A stretch of DNA of 64,000 bases from contig NC_033634.1 in the NCBI RefSeq assembly GCF_001540865.1, forward strand, positions 2,246,729-2,310,728, given 5' to 3'. Shown here in pieces: positions 33,508 to 44,871 of the stretch (within the stretch, counting starts at the first letter, position 1; each line of letters begins with the position of its first letter). A model generated the notes under the pieces. That model saw nothing but the letters and a program-made list of their open reading frames with translations. It was not told where the DNA came from and searched no databases. A program made the position numbers and the translations under genes. This DNA comes from Ananas comosus (taxonomy: Eukaryota; Streptophyta; Magnoliopsida; Poales; Bromeliaceae).

Positions 33508-33642
33508 ATGCGAGATCTAAAAACATATCTCTCCGTGGCACCTGTGTTAACTACTCTATGGTTTGGGTCTTTAGCAGGTCTATTGATAGAAATTAATCGT
33601 TTATTCCCAGATGCCCTGTCATTCCCCTTTTTTTCATTCTAG
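33508..33642 (+). pseudogene. psaJ: Plastid psaJ copy in nuclear DNA, ORF intact
   Basis: Encodes a 44-residue protein starting [14 protein letters not shown], with [20 protein letters not shown] and ending FPFFSF. This is the one-helix subunit IX (PsaJ) of photosystem I, full length. The Shine-Dalgarno-like 'aaggagg' stands before the ATG as in plastids. No presequence or nuclear promoter is visible, so it is almost surely unexpressed. The intact frame points to a fairly recent transfer. Confidence 0.9.
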
Positions 33643-33905
33643 TTATTGATATGCGAAGAAATGAAGAAATAGAATTCCACATGACGTAACTAAAATTTCG
33701 CCTCTCCCTTTCAATCCTTTAGGATAGTAAGGAAAGAGAAAGAAAAAGTGTATTGAACCTCATAAAAAATCCGGTAGATCCAAGATCGAATTTTGGAAAA
33801 CAGAAAAAAAATTCAAACGTGTATCCAGTCTAGGGCAGGCTCCACAAAATCATAGCATAGAAAGAAGATACTTAAATGAAATAATGGGATTTAGGATAGA
33901 AATAA

Positions 33906-34070
33906 ATCTCCCCCTCTATGCCTTACGGTAATGATTCCTCTGGCATTACGACCTTTACCACAATGATGCCGTCCATAGATCAAATTATTTCGTGGATTGG
34001 ATTTCACTTGACTGTCTACGGCTCCATTGCGTGTTCTCGGGGTAGAAGTTTTGTATAAATGTATCGCCGC
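33906..34070 (-). pseudogene. rpl2: 5' fragment of plastid rpl2
   Basis: About 55 codons reading [19 protein letters not shown], then [25 protein letters not shown] and RHRGG: the N-terminus of plastid ribosomal protein uL2. After RHRGG the match ends abruptly and the frame runs into unrelated sequence. The start codon position reads GCG. Monocot plastids normally have ACG here, edited to AUG, so this copy has lost even the editable start. Confidence 0.88.
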
Positions 34071-34089
34071 GTTATTAAGTATTTTGCTT

Positions 34090-34160
34090 TTAAGTTTTTT
34101 TCTCTATAAGAGGTGGAATAAAATAATCCGGTTGAAGCGTAATGATCTTACATCTATGAA
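34090..34160 (-). pseudogene. rpl23: 3' fragment of plastid rpl23
   Basis: Reads AHSFHRCKIITLQPDYFIPP and then LIEKKT-stop, matching the C-terminus of plastid ribosomal protein uL23 (family consensus HYRRMIITLQPGYSIPPL). It ends 19 bases before the rpl2 start, the normal plastid spacing. It has several substitutions and degrades further to the right. Confidence 0.75.
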
Positions 34161-34523
34161 AAGAATGAGCATAAAGCTCATACAAAGTAAGCCACTAAAT
34201 TTTTAATTTTTGGTACATATTCTTCTACATATGAACAAGAAATAAATTTTCAGATTTATGTTTTATGATTTGTTTTTTTATTTTTCTCCAAAAAAAAGGA
34301 AAAATCTTGACTCTGCGCCCTTTAAGTTTGCTAAAAAAAAGTAGGCCTATATTTCACATCATACCTTGGGCTCCTTTTTGAGCTTTGATTATAATTTTTG
34401 GGATTTAGACCAAACAAGCCCATTATCACACTACTATTATTTTCCTTGCCTTTTCTTTACATAGATTGCTTAGAGTGAAAAAAAAAACTTATGAAGAACT
34501 TTATAAAATGATAGAATAAAGAA

Positions 34524-35028
34524 GAGTCCGGCTGAGTTGCTTCTAATAGCATCAAAATTTTCACCGTTAGATTTATTTTTTCGATAATTTTCATCCGTTA
34601 GATTATACTATTCAACCAACTAACCGCTCAACTCTAAAGGATCATTATTATCCTAACCACACATCCTTTCGTTCAAGGGTTGAAACTTAATCTCATTAGA
34701 GTTTGGCATGGCATCAAGCACTTGGTGCTATCAAATTTTTCACTTTTAATTTTTAATTATTTTCCCCAATTAGATTATATTATTCAATCAATCATTCACT
34801 CAATATAAACCATCATTATCCTAACTGCATATTTTTTCATCCAAATACTGAAAACCTAATAACACCAATGATTTGATGCTATTGGAAGCATTCCAGTCTA
34901 ATTCTATTAGTGTCCCGCTGGAGTACTTCTAATAGTACAAAATGTTTGGTGCTATTAAATTTTTCATCGTTAGATTTATCCTTTTAATTATTTTCATCTA
35001 TTAGATCATACTATTCAATCAATCAAAA
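34524..35028. mobile_element. Cluster of MITE copies, GGCTGG family
   Basis: At least three partial copies follow each other, each with the family phrases 'caccgttagattta', 'cgttagattatactattcaa' / 'ccaac' and 'cacttggtgctat', bordered by 'gtccggctgag' on the left and 'cccgctggagtacttctaat' inside. Nested or serial insertion is likely. The spacer from 32945 to 33330 and 35030 to 35340 shows no gene. Confidence 0.6.
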
Positions 35029-35345
35029 ATTTAAAGTATTGTGGCACGGAGTCGTGCTGGAAACTTGCAGGCACAGTGCATACTGGACTGTATCAATGTG
35101 TGCCAGTTACAAAAAATAATGTGTGCCGACACACAATGGCATGAAATATTTATTTTCTTTAGCAATAAAATATTCTAACTGTTTATTATGTATCTTTATC
35201 AAATTTTTGAACTTTATTAAAAAAATTATTTTCTAATTTAAAAAATTGAGGGTTTTGAGCTGCACCATCAGCACGGAAACTGTATCATACCGATATTTTA
35301 TTGATAAGATACAACACTTAAATTCTTCCAATTAATCACTTACTC

Positions 35346-35508
35346 AATATTAAGAGATCACTATTATTATTGCCACACATTCTTTCACGATTTTTCAATC
35401 GAATGCTACTTTCGTGGGAAGTGTCGAATATTAAGAGATCACTAAAACTGTAGCCACACATTCTTTCACGATTTTTCAGTTGAATGCTACTTCCGCGGAA
35501 AGCGTCGA
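35346..35508. repeat. Two-copy ~81-bp tandem repeat
   Basis: The unit 'aatattaagagatcact...agccacacattctttcacg', then 'atttttcagttgaatgctac' and 'ttccgcggaaagcgtcg', occurs twice with about ten differences. The apparent ORF across it merely repeats the same protein phrase twice and has no family match. Confidence 0.8.
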
Positions 35509-36169
35509 ACATTAGCCAACTTCTCCCCAACTACTAGACTAGTCCACTAGTTTTGAAGTAAATATCAAAAAAAAAAAATCCTTGAAACTAAATCACCCAT
35601 TTAGATTTGATGACTCATAAAACTGGGATAACCGCTCGATTGGGAGCAAGAAAAAATCATACTATTCTTTCGGAGATGGGAGAGCCAAATGCCAGAGATA
35701 TCCGTGATATTTTCTCCGAAATCAAATGAGTCGAATATAAGAGAGGCGTGATATTCTCACCTTCGAATGTGTGGATTCCCTCGCCCGAATTTTTGCAGCC
35801 GGTGCTCACGGACATATTTAGTTGAGGCTTCAAAGAGTCCGATTTGCATGGGACACTCATTTTACACCACCAAAATTTTTAAGTCCTCTATCAATGAATT
35901 TAACAAAAGATGTCATCATCAATGAATGAATATGATAATTTGTTAATATCGCGATCGTTGGTAGCTTCTTTGAGTCTCTTTCCACACAGACCATCAGTTT
36001 CCGAACCTAGTCTAGTCCAGAATCTTCTTATTCTTCTGTTTAATATTAAATTTTAATAAAATTATATATAATGACGTAGAGATATTATACTGAGTCGATG
36101 CTTTCAATTTTTTTTTAGCTTTTAGATCAAAAATTATATAATTAAAATAATAATTAATAAAAATTATTT

Positions 36170-36363
36170 TGCTATACTATTGCTTGATACTATCGAATTC
36201 TCGGCTGTTGGAAAAAAAAAATATCTGGTTAATATGATAGTGATCTCCGAAGATTAAGTAGGTGATTGATTAAATAATATAATTTAACGAATAAAAATAA
36301 TTAGAAAGTAGATTTAACGGCAGAAAACGAACTTGATATTGTGGATATATAGCAATAGCCGGA
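36170..36363. mobile_element. MITE, GGCTGG family, degenerate
   Basis: Left 'gctatactattgcttgatac' / 'tatcgaattctcggctgttgg', right 'gatttaacggcagaaaacga' / 'acttgatattgtggatatatagcaatagcc'. The ends are inverted repeats with mismatches, and the interior shares 'ttgattaaataatataattt' with the family. Confidence 0.5.
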
Positions 36364-36926
36364 CTTATAAAAATAGTTACCACAGAGTTTAATTAGTAGT
36401 CGAAGTTCTCTAGAAAAATAATTTTATCGTAAGGTCTAAAAAAGGAAGCACCATAGTAGTGTTTTCAAAAGGACTATAGTGGGACTCATATTTCGATTGA
36501 TCTAAGAGAGAAAAAAAAAATTATTTGTAAATTGTAAATGGAATAAAAATCACTTCCTTAATTTTTTTATATTTTAAATTATTTTAATTACTTAAATTAA
36601 CAATTTTCTTCATTTAATAGATAATTTCATCACATTTAATACCTTATTTTTTTAAAAAAATATATAAAAAAGTAGCTCCAGAAAATTTATATTTCCAAAT
36701 TTAGGCACCACATGGACATGAATAATAATTTAAAGGGACAATTATTTATTTACTCCTGAAAAATTTTCGGCTTTTTAATTTACCCTTCTTAGAAAAATAA
36801 TATTAAAAATATTTTTTTTACTTTCCAAACTATTTCAAATATAATTTTAGAGTTAAATTATGTTAATGAACGGTTAGCAATATCTGTTATATTTATAAAA
36901 TTACTCTTTTACCTTTTCAAATATAT

Positions 36927-37447
36927 TGGCTTAAATGAACCAACATTCTGCCATGTGGCGGAAGGCTAAGTGGACCGAATCATGTTCGAAATGGCGGGAA
37001 GCTAGGTTGGGCTGAATCATGTTCGAAACAGCATGATGCTAATTGGGTTGAGTCACATTCGAGACCCGTAGACGCTGTATCTGTACACTTTAAGTGAATT
37101 GGTTGCGTATTTTTTTAACAGCTCAAGTTTTTTGGATAAATGATTAGGGCCAACGATCCAACAAGTAGTATCAAAACCAGAAGTCACGAGTTCGCTGCAA
37201 ATATGCAAGTGCCGGAGAAGGAATTTTTGGCTTAAATAGAAGGGATTTTTGGCTTAAATAGACCAGCATTTCGCTCTGTGGCGGGAGACCAAGTGGGCCG
37301 AGTCATGTTCGAAATTGCGTGAGGCTGATTAGGCCGAGTCACAATCGAGACCCATGGACGCTGTATCTGTACGCTTTAAGTGAATTGTTTGCGTATTTCT
37401 AACAGCTCAAACTTTTGGGATTATTGGTTAGTGCCAACAATCCGACA
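36927..37447 (+). mobile_element. TRIM-like mini LTR retrotransposon
   Basis: Two direct repeats of about 200-237 bp (36927-37163 and 37250-37447) begin TGGCTTAAAT and end 'ccaacaatccgaca' (TG...CA). Two bases after the first repeat is TAGTATCAAAACCAG, close to the primer-binding site TGGTATCAGAGCCAG used with initiator tRNA-Met. A purine-rich 'agaagggattt' precedes the second repeat. The internal part is only about 86 bp with no ORF, matching terminal-repeat retrotransposons in miniature. Clear target-site duplications are not seen. Confidence 0.65.
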
Positions 37448-38053
37448 AAATAAATCCTCCGACAAAATATATCCTTTTATCATCACCGACACCACATGGA
37501 CATTATCCCTAGAATTAAATTCTGTTAACAAACTATTAGCAATAGTTGTTATAACCATAAAATTACTATTTTACCCTCTCAAATATACCCTTCTATCATT
37601 ACCGACTTTTCTTATTTGCCCTTAAATTAGGGGTACAAAAAGTATTTTATTTTTTTGATCAAATATACCATTCTACAATCACCAATATTTTTTATTTGCC
37701 CTTAAATTAATATGTGATTATGTACTTAAGAGCAGTAGAAATTGATTGAATTTGATAACTGAACATAACAAGTGTATGAACAGTGAAGTACAAAGTACTA
37801 AAATTCACACTCAAAAACAGTTCTCAATATATACATATTTTTTTAGCACACAAAAAGGAACATATTTGCAAAAAGAACTCATTCTACAACACCTCTCGAA
37901 TCCACGATAGAAAGAAAGAGGAGTTAAAAACCTCTTTTCTTTTCTTTTTTTACAGATCTAAACCCTATGATTCGGGGCAAAAAAAAAAAACACTAGGGCT
38001 CGCGATCTCTATGTCCACGCACCTGGTACGAGAGAGAATTAGGGTTCAGGGTT

Positions 38054-38616
38054 TCAAAGGTCGGCGCCTTCGGCGGCGGACATGGTGGAGAGGCGGCTCG
38101 GCCGCGGCTGGTAAGCGGCGCGGCGCCGCAGCTGATGGGACGAGGGGCGGATGGGCGCGGTGAGGGCCCGGCGCACCCACTCGCCCTCCACGGCCCCGAT
38201 CCGGACCAGGGAGTTCGCCATCGCCGACCTTCGCATGTTGAGCTGGGCCGATACGGACCCGCCGCGCCCTCCTCCGCCTCCGCCGCCGTGGGGGGGGACG
38301 GCGTAGCCCTTGTGGAGGCTGCAGCGGAAGGATCCCGGGTGCGTCGTCGGCGAGCACAGGCACGTCTTCGGATGGGCGGCGCCGGCTCCGTCGCCTCCGC
38401 CGCGGCGGCGGTTGAGGTGGCGTTCGGCGACGGAGACGGAGCGAGCGGGGTGGGGGGCCGATCGCGGGAGGACGACGACGCGAACGCCGACGCGGAGGAG
38501 GAGGCGAACGGCGGCGGCGACGGCGCCCGCGTGGTGGGCGAGGACGATGGCCGGAGGGACTCGGCGCCGCCGGAGAGAATCGGCCCGCCGGATCTGGTTC
38601 TGGAGAGCACCGCCAT
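38054..38616 (-). CDS. Serine-rich-protein-like protein, interrupted by a one-base frameshift
   Basis: The family has a serine-rich N-terminus and a conserved Cys-His-containing C-terminus; function unknown. Here the N-terminus (MAVLSRTRSGGPIL, then ASSSASAFASSSSRDRPP) is in one frame from ATG 38616. The conserved part is in another frame ending at 38054: RSVSVAERH, TCLCSPTTHPGSFRCSLHKG, a Gly run, MRRSAMANSLVRIGAVEGEW, VRRALTAPIRPSSHQ and RRRAAYQPRPSRLS. The frames would connect if one C were added to the run of six at 38457-38452, giving about 188 residues. This is either a sequencing error in a GC-rich homopolymer or a real inactivating change. A TATA box lies at 38691-38699, 75 bases upstream of the ATG. 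One exon, very GC-rich like the gene at 4.3 kb. Three overlapping long open frames result from composition. Confidence 0.75.
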
Positions 38617-38690
38617 GGGAACGAGAGAGAGAGAGAGTAAGCAATTTGGGAAGCAACTTGGGAATCCGTAGTTTCGCTCGTGTAGTGTGA

Positions 38691-38699
38691 TATTTATAG
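38691..38699 (-). promoter_or_regulatory. TATA box of the serine-rich-protein-like gene
   Basis: Minus strand reads CTATAAATATCAC, a strong plant TATA box, 75 bases upstream of ATG 38616. Confidence 0.65.
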
Positions 38700-38759
38700 A
38701 AAAACGAGGTTTCTAATTCAGCGTACGAGGGTAGTAAGTTATGAGGTAAATAAGCACCG

Positions 38760-39260
38760 AGGCCCCTTAACTACACGCAATTCTAAAATAGGTTCTTCCA
38801 CACCACAAAATTATTATTATTCACATAATATACTTAAGTAATTGGTCTACTAAGAGAGACACTGCATAATATAACATGCAGTAAAAAAATGAGATAATAA
38901 AAAAAATCTGTATTTATTTTTATACGTAATATTATCTTTTACAGTAAATTAATTATAATATATTTTCTATCAATATCTTTTATTTTTGATGAGTAAATTT
39001 ACAATAATAAAACGTAAAAAAAAAATTTGTTTTTAACTACGTTTTAGGCTTCGTTTGGAATAAAATATCATGTTTGTTGTTTCCGTACGTAATATTGCGT
39101 TTCGCATATCGCGATGAGTCGGTTACGATATATTTTTTACGGTCCATCGGAGAACATAAAAGCATATCACTATATGCCTAGCATTAGATAGGATAATCTA
39201 GTAGTAGTATATTGGGATATTTTTAAGTTTTCAACACCATAATATTAGAATATTATTATC
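38760..39260. other. AT-rich intergenic DNA
   Basis: No gene, repeat family or open frame of note recognised. Confidence 0.5.
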
Positions 39261-39435
39261 TCAAAAAAAAAAAAAAAAACCGAAGATAATTTTGGAGAGT
39301 GCGTGGGTTAAGCAACCCCTACTATGGGTTAGGATTTTAACCGGAGTTAGTAGCAGAGTTGAAGACGTTCGGCGCTCCCGGGAAAAATGCGAAGAACCAG
39401 CGGAGGCGGCAAAAATGCGGTGGGCGTGACAGCGC

Positions 39436-39537
39436 GGACCCACGTGGCACCGGGACGTTGAAGCGACAGTTGCTGTGGTCCCCACCGCCCAGACACGTGT
39501 CCTAATCCTGATTTGTCGTTCTTCCCACATGACGTGG
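39436..39537. promoter_or_regulatory. Cluster of three ACGT-core (G-box/ABRE-like) sites
   Basis: CCACGTGGC at 39439-39447, GACACGTGTC at 39492-39501 and TGACGTGGA at 39530-39538, in a short GC-rich patch within AT-rich DNA. bZIP and bHLH factors bind such sites, and clusters are typical of ABA- or light-responsive promoters. The nearest gene it could serve is the serine-rich-protein-like gene, about 850 bases away. Confidence 0.45.
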
Positions 39538-39559
39538 ACGAGTTGTTTTTTAACCAATT

Positions 39560-42365
39560 GTAGTTATACACGTACAAATATCTGATCAACTTCAAATATT
39601 ATCCTTATAATTTTTTTTTTTATTTTAGTATTTTATGGTTTAAAATATATCCGGTAATTTTATTTTATTTTTCATCAATTTTTTTTAGTTAAAATTTTGT
39701 TGAACCATATACGAAAAATTTCAGATATCTCATATATAATTTATTGAACATTCACTTTAGTATTTTTTAATTTTTAACTTTGTCAATAATTTAATAAAAA
39801 AATTAATAAGAGCATATTGTAAGAAAATGATATGCTTTAAACTATAAGATACTAAAGTGAGAAAGTGTGAAACTATATATAGGATGGTATCTGAAGTTTT
39901 TTTTTATTTTATTAAATTTAAGCCTAATTATCTTATGTTATATTATTTTTTATTTTTTATTTTTTTTTTCAAGTGCTTTACAAAACTGTTGTTCTATTTC
40001 AAATCCTATTCTATGAGAAATAAATAATATAATTTTAAATAAAAAATATTATAATTATTGATCGAAAGTGTGGAATATTTATTAAGCTTATTCATCAAAT
40101 AATAATAAAATATATAAAATCAACCAAAAAAAATTACAAATAATTTAGTAAAAAAAATTTAATGAGTTTATCATGGAGATTCCATATTTTCCTACCATTT
40201 TATCATTGCTTCTTAATAAAGTTACTGAATTTTATCTAAAATAATAAATTTTTTTTATGGTAATTACTAATAATGTACAGATTGACGAGAAAAAAATTAC
40301 TCTGTGATATTTAAGGAAAAAAAAAGAAGACAAAAAAATAAATTTAAAATACAGTGTAAAAATTGATAAAAGATAAAAATATAATAGTATCTTAAAAAAA
40401 AATAAGTATAGTATAGTAAGTAAAAAAAATTTATTATAAACCATGGTGTGGTATAGTGTAATTAAGCAGTGAATATGTACTATGAATCAAATTTAAAATT
40501 TAAATTAATCTTTGGATTTGGGTTTAAATTTATAAGTAAAAATTATTTAATGTGAAACCAAAATATAAATTATGAGTTCGTTATGATAAATTATTTAATC
40601 TTATAAAAAAACTATGAGTTCATTATTGTATAATTAACTAATTAGAAACTAACTATCATTTAATCTTATTCTATGTATAAGCAAGTCTTATTAGAGATCA
40701 AAACTATTACTTAATTGAACTCATCCTACGAATAAACAAACGGAATATCGAGGTGTTAGCTATAGCGATTGGGAGAAATTTCGTTTTTTTTTTTTTTCTT
40801 TTTGGGAGAATTTTTGTTTTTTAATTTTTGTTTTTTTGTGTAGGTAGAATGTATTTTTATACTTTTTTTAGATTACGCTTGATGTTATTTTTTTTTAATT
40901 CATAATTGGAGTTGTCAAATATTATCTAAATAATATAAAAAATTTTCTGTCCACTGTTTAGATTGCTCTACGTTGTTAAAAAAGTAAACGGTTCATATAG
41001 GTTATAAAATATTGTCAATTATGTGATTCTTTAACGATTCCGATCATCGATTCGAAATTCCTATCATCTAAAACGACTTAGAAGTACGAAGGTCTCCGTA
41101 ATCCTAGAAAGGTAATAAGCTGGATTCTATGTAGATATATATATTATATTACGTATGCGGAGATTATGTGCTTCAAAATTAAATGATATAAGACTCAATA
41201 AAATTTAGTATTAAGTATTAACATGGTTTTTCGAGCTTGTTTGTAGATTGTAACGCTACTTTTGAGCAATGAATTGCTATATTAAATATTTTTAACGGTT
41301 TTGAGAAATTTTAAATTGAAAATTAGAATTTTTATTTTTAATAAAAATAAAATTAACAGTGTGCAAGATTTTTTTCTCATTTAATTTATTAAAAATTTAT
41401 TCTGGACCCGACATTTCAGATGCCGGATCTAAATCTTAAATGCTATAAGATTAAAAAAATTAATTGGACGTGACATGGAGAATCAAAATGACTCGGACGT
41501 GAATTAGCATAGCGTGGTGTAACGATCGATGTGACTCAGCATAACGTGGTGTAACTTCACACTTGTTCGATCGTGTTGCTCCAGCCTCATTTTTTTATTT
41601 ATTGGCTTAATTATATTTTACAATTTTTGTGGCATTGCATTAACCTCATCTTGAATAATATGAAAATAGTGTGATAAATTTATAAATAAAGAACAAATTA
41701 ATAATAATAATTACAGTTAGATATTTTAGCCTAATGGTTTAACTTAATTCAAAGAATTATAATTGCTAGTTAGATCGGCTTGTTATAATTTTAGCATCAT
41801 ATATAGTATTTTGAGGTAATTTTTGTTTGTTATATAATATTATTTTTAAAATATTATTGTATTATTATTTTTTCATCAATCTTTGTATTTATTTTTTATT
41901 TTTCTATCCTGTACTATGTTTTTTCTCATAAATATTACTAAGATGTTTTTTTCTNNNNNNNNNNNNNNNNNNNNNAGAATAACGTTGTAACGTAAACAAG
42001 GTTTTAGTTAACTCCAAAGTTTATAACCAAACTACTCGATAAGAGATAAGTTTAACTCCAGAGTAAAAAAAATTAGAAAAATGAGCGCGGAGGAAAAAGA
42101 CTCGGCTTAAGTAAAGAAATTCTAACCACGGGTTATCTGTAAAAAATAACCGTTTATTTTGACGGTTTAATTCAACATTTATTAGATTTTTTCGCATTCT
42201 TGTTTATTTTTATTAATGTCATCATAGTGTACGCCACTTAGTGCCTAGTAGAGATCACATTCACTATTTCTCGAACTAGAAATTTTATATCAATAAAATA
42301 TAAACGTTACTTCAAATAAAAATTTTATTTACTTGTTTTTATTATTGTACAACCCCTAGTGTTTC
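39560..42365. other. AT-rich intergenic DNA with an assembly gap
   Basis: Low-complexity AT-rich sequence with many poly-A/T runs and no gene recognised. A gap of 21 N lies at 41955-41975. A short piece at about 41030-41120 ('cgattcgaaattcctatcat' / 'ctaaaacgacttagaagtac') is the end of a CTACTATACT-family MITE. Confidence 0.5.
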
Positions 42366-42394
42366 TCGAACATATATATATATATATATATATA

Positions 42395-42990
42395 TCTCAT
42401 CTCGATGATATGAGAATACTCATAACCCGGGAAGCATGAGTATTCAACAAAAGCTAACATCCCGAAGGCTTAGCTGCTAGGTGAGGCAATTTATACTATA
42501 TCTCGTAGACTTTGAAAATTTTTTATTTAAAGCATTAAAAAGCTTTAGTATTATTTCAAGTAGTTTGCCCGTATTTTATTTGCCAGTTTTAGCTTGTTGC
42601 AGGATTTTTACCTAGGCTAGTTTTAGCTTGCTGCGGGATTTTTATCTATTAGCCTAGGGAATTAAATTCTAGCCTCAATAACTAGAAATAGATCCGTCAC
42701 TTATCTTAAAAGATATTTTTTACGTTGGATAAGGCTAAGAAAATATGGCAATTTGATCGTTCATGGAGTATGGCCGGCAATTTTTAACAGTTAAAACATT
42801 CGAAAACTAGCATTCCGTTTACTACAGCTTTTTAATACTTTAAATTAAAAATCTTCAAAATTTATGACATCTATTCTAAATTACCACACCTAACAGCTAA
42901 GCCTTCGAGATAGTATTTTTTGTTGAATACTCATGCTCTTGCTAGCATGAGTATTATTATATCATCCGCCTGAGATATATATATATATAT
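42395..42990. mobile_element. Foldback element of about 600 bp
   Basis: The left arm (about 42395-42560: 'gatatgagaatactcataac', 'gcatgagtattcaacaaaa', 'cgaaggcttagctgctaggt') pairs with the right arm (about 42820-42985: 'acctaacagctaagccttcg', 'ttttgttgaatactcatgct', 'tattatatcatc'). (TA)n runs lie on both sides. The centre holds two copies of 'gccagttttagcttgttgca' / 'ggatttttacct'. No ORF. Confidence 0.65.
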
Positions 42991-44865
42991 CTCTCTCTTA
43001 AATCGATCTTATGAAAATCTTTGTGGTTGGGGAACTACGAAGATTAAAAGATCAGGAAACTAGATGAGGTACTAATGATTATCGGAAACCTAGTTTGCGA
43101 TGAGGTGGATGGTGGTAGTAGAGTTGGAGTGTAGAGAGGTAGGTTACCGATTTTTGAGTTTTTGTGATGGAAGAACCACGAAAACTCGCATTAGATCGAG
43201 TTGATATATATATATATATATATATATATATCAATTCAAATTTAAAAGTATTGGTTATGGACAACTTTTTTTTTTTTTCTCAAAAAATAAATGACAACAA
43301 TGAAAAAACAAAATACACAAAGTTTTACCAGCAGTTCTAGGTCACATGCCAATGTAGAAATAAATTTGAATGTGACATTATTTTTACTATTATTATTTTC
43401 CTCTTAAATCATTACCATAGAATATTCCTGAGATATATGATCCAACTATCTAAACTTTAAAAATTTTCTAATTTTGTTATCTAATTGATTTAAACCATTT
43501 AATAGCTCGTACTTCAAAATTAGAAGTTGATTACCAAAATCAGAATTTTAAAGAGTTAGATACTTTAAATCAAACAAATCAAAGTTCTGATAAGCTCTAT
43601 ACATTTTTGCCTAGTTAAAATTAAACACCTGTTAAATCAAATATTAATTATCTATGTTCATCATCACAACCAGTTTAACAAGAAATATTATGCTCTACTA
43701 GCAAACCCCAAGCATTTAAAATCATCACACATTACAATCTTACAAGTTTTTACAAAGTACATAACTTTGAGACATTACAAACATGTAGAGTATTTAAAAT
43801 AACAAAAAAATACAAGCACTCTTTCCAAAAACACCTACACAATAATAAAATCAAATGATATGAGATATAAGATTTGCTTTTCTATGTCACCAGCAAACAT
43901 GAAAAAAAAAAGAAGAAGCAGAATCTACAATCCTGTTTGAAGAATGGTTTCTATAAAAAGTTCTGTAGTCGTAAAAATCATCAAATCCTTTTTCTGTATA
44001 AGAATGAAACAATCCCAAAGTACCACCCAAGCGCAAATAATCTGTAGAGAAATATAGAGAGAGTTAGAATTACAACAAAATGAGAGTTTTCACTAATATC
44101 AAGGCATTTTGATAAGATAAACCAATCCTACATGAAACAATAGTCAAATTGTCCTTCTTTGTAAACAGAAATACAAGTAAAAACAACAAGAAAAAAAACT
44201 ATTTTGATTAGTGAAAAGATGCTTTTAAAAGAAAAAAAATTCTAGACAAAAACTAGAATATAGAGCACATTAGATGAAGTAACTTACAAGAAAGTCGGCA
44301 TAATTTTGAGTGGACTATGAGTAATAACATGAAGTTATCAAATAACATGAATTGTTCATTTCACTTTTGATCCTATTCATGAACATACTCTCTGAACGAA
44401 TATTTCAACACATTCTAGTCCATTCTAATTCTATGTCCATAGTTCAGGAGACCACCGGAATTAACAGCCAAATCTTCCTAAAATTAACAACCAGGTTGAT
44501 TACTTCCTGAGGGATTTGTATGGCAGTATGGCACATTGAAGAGAACTAAAATTTATGATGCAAGAAAAGTACAACAATCTGTAGTATCATATTCATTGAA
44601 TCATATAAATGTGTGTAATACAAAAGAACTAATTTGCCCAAAACATGATGACAATCCTCAAGATCTAATAGTCATATGCAATAATGCGGCAAAGGTACTG
44701 AGAAGCTAAACACCTCAACAGTTTGCACCAAGTAAATGAAAAACAGTCCACTTAACACAATAATAATCAATGCATAGGCATCGAGTTACCTATTTCACTA
44801 TGAATATATGCCTTCATTTCGTTGACGCCTATCAACTCTGCTTTGTTGCTGTCGGTAATAACTTG
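42991..44865. other. Intergenic DNA and probable 3' UTR of the PHOX-type gene
   Basis: AT-rich with a (TA)n run at about 43204-43231. From about 43950 rightwards the composition becomes transcript-like, and part may be 3' UTR of the minus-strand gene ending at 44872. No other gene seen. Confidence 0.4.
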
Positions 44866-44871
44866 ACTGCA

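Larger units (their letters stand above)
33340..34190. mobile_element. Nuclear insertion of plastid DNA (NUPT)
   Basis: Plastid-derived DNA recognised by psaJ with its upstream region ('gatccatctgtctagatatc' before the gene) at 33508-33642, an intervening spacer, then the 3' end of rpl23 and the 5' part of rpl2 on the minus strand (34160-33906). In plastid genomes psaJ and rpl2 lie many kilobases apart, with rpl2/rpl23 on the opposite strand in the repeat copy next to the large single-copy region. The order and orientations here fit one insert with a large internal deletion. Edges are approximate. Confidence 0.85.

Noticed and set aside
38135..38671. 178-codon and other plus-strand frames at the serine-rich-protein-like gene
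   Set aside because: Composition by-products opposite the conserved CLCSPTTHPGSF region; no family features.
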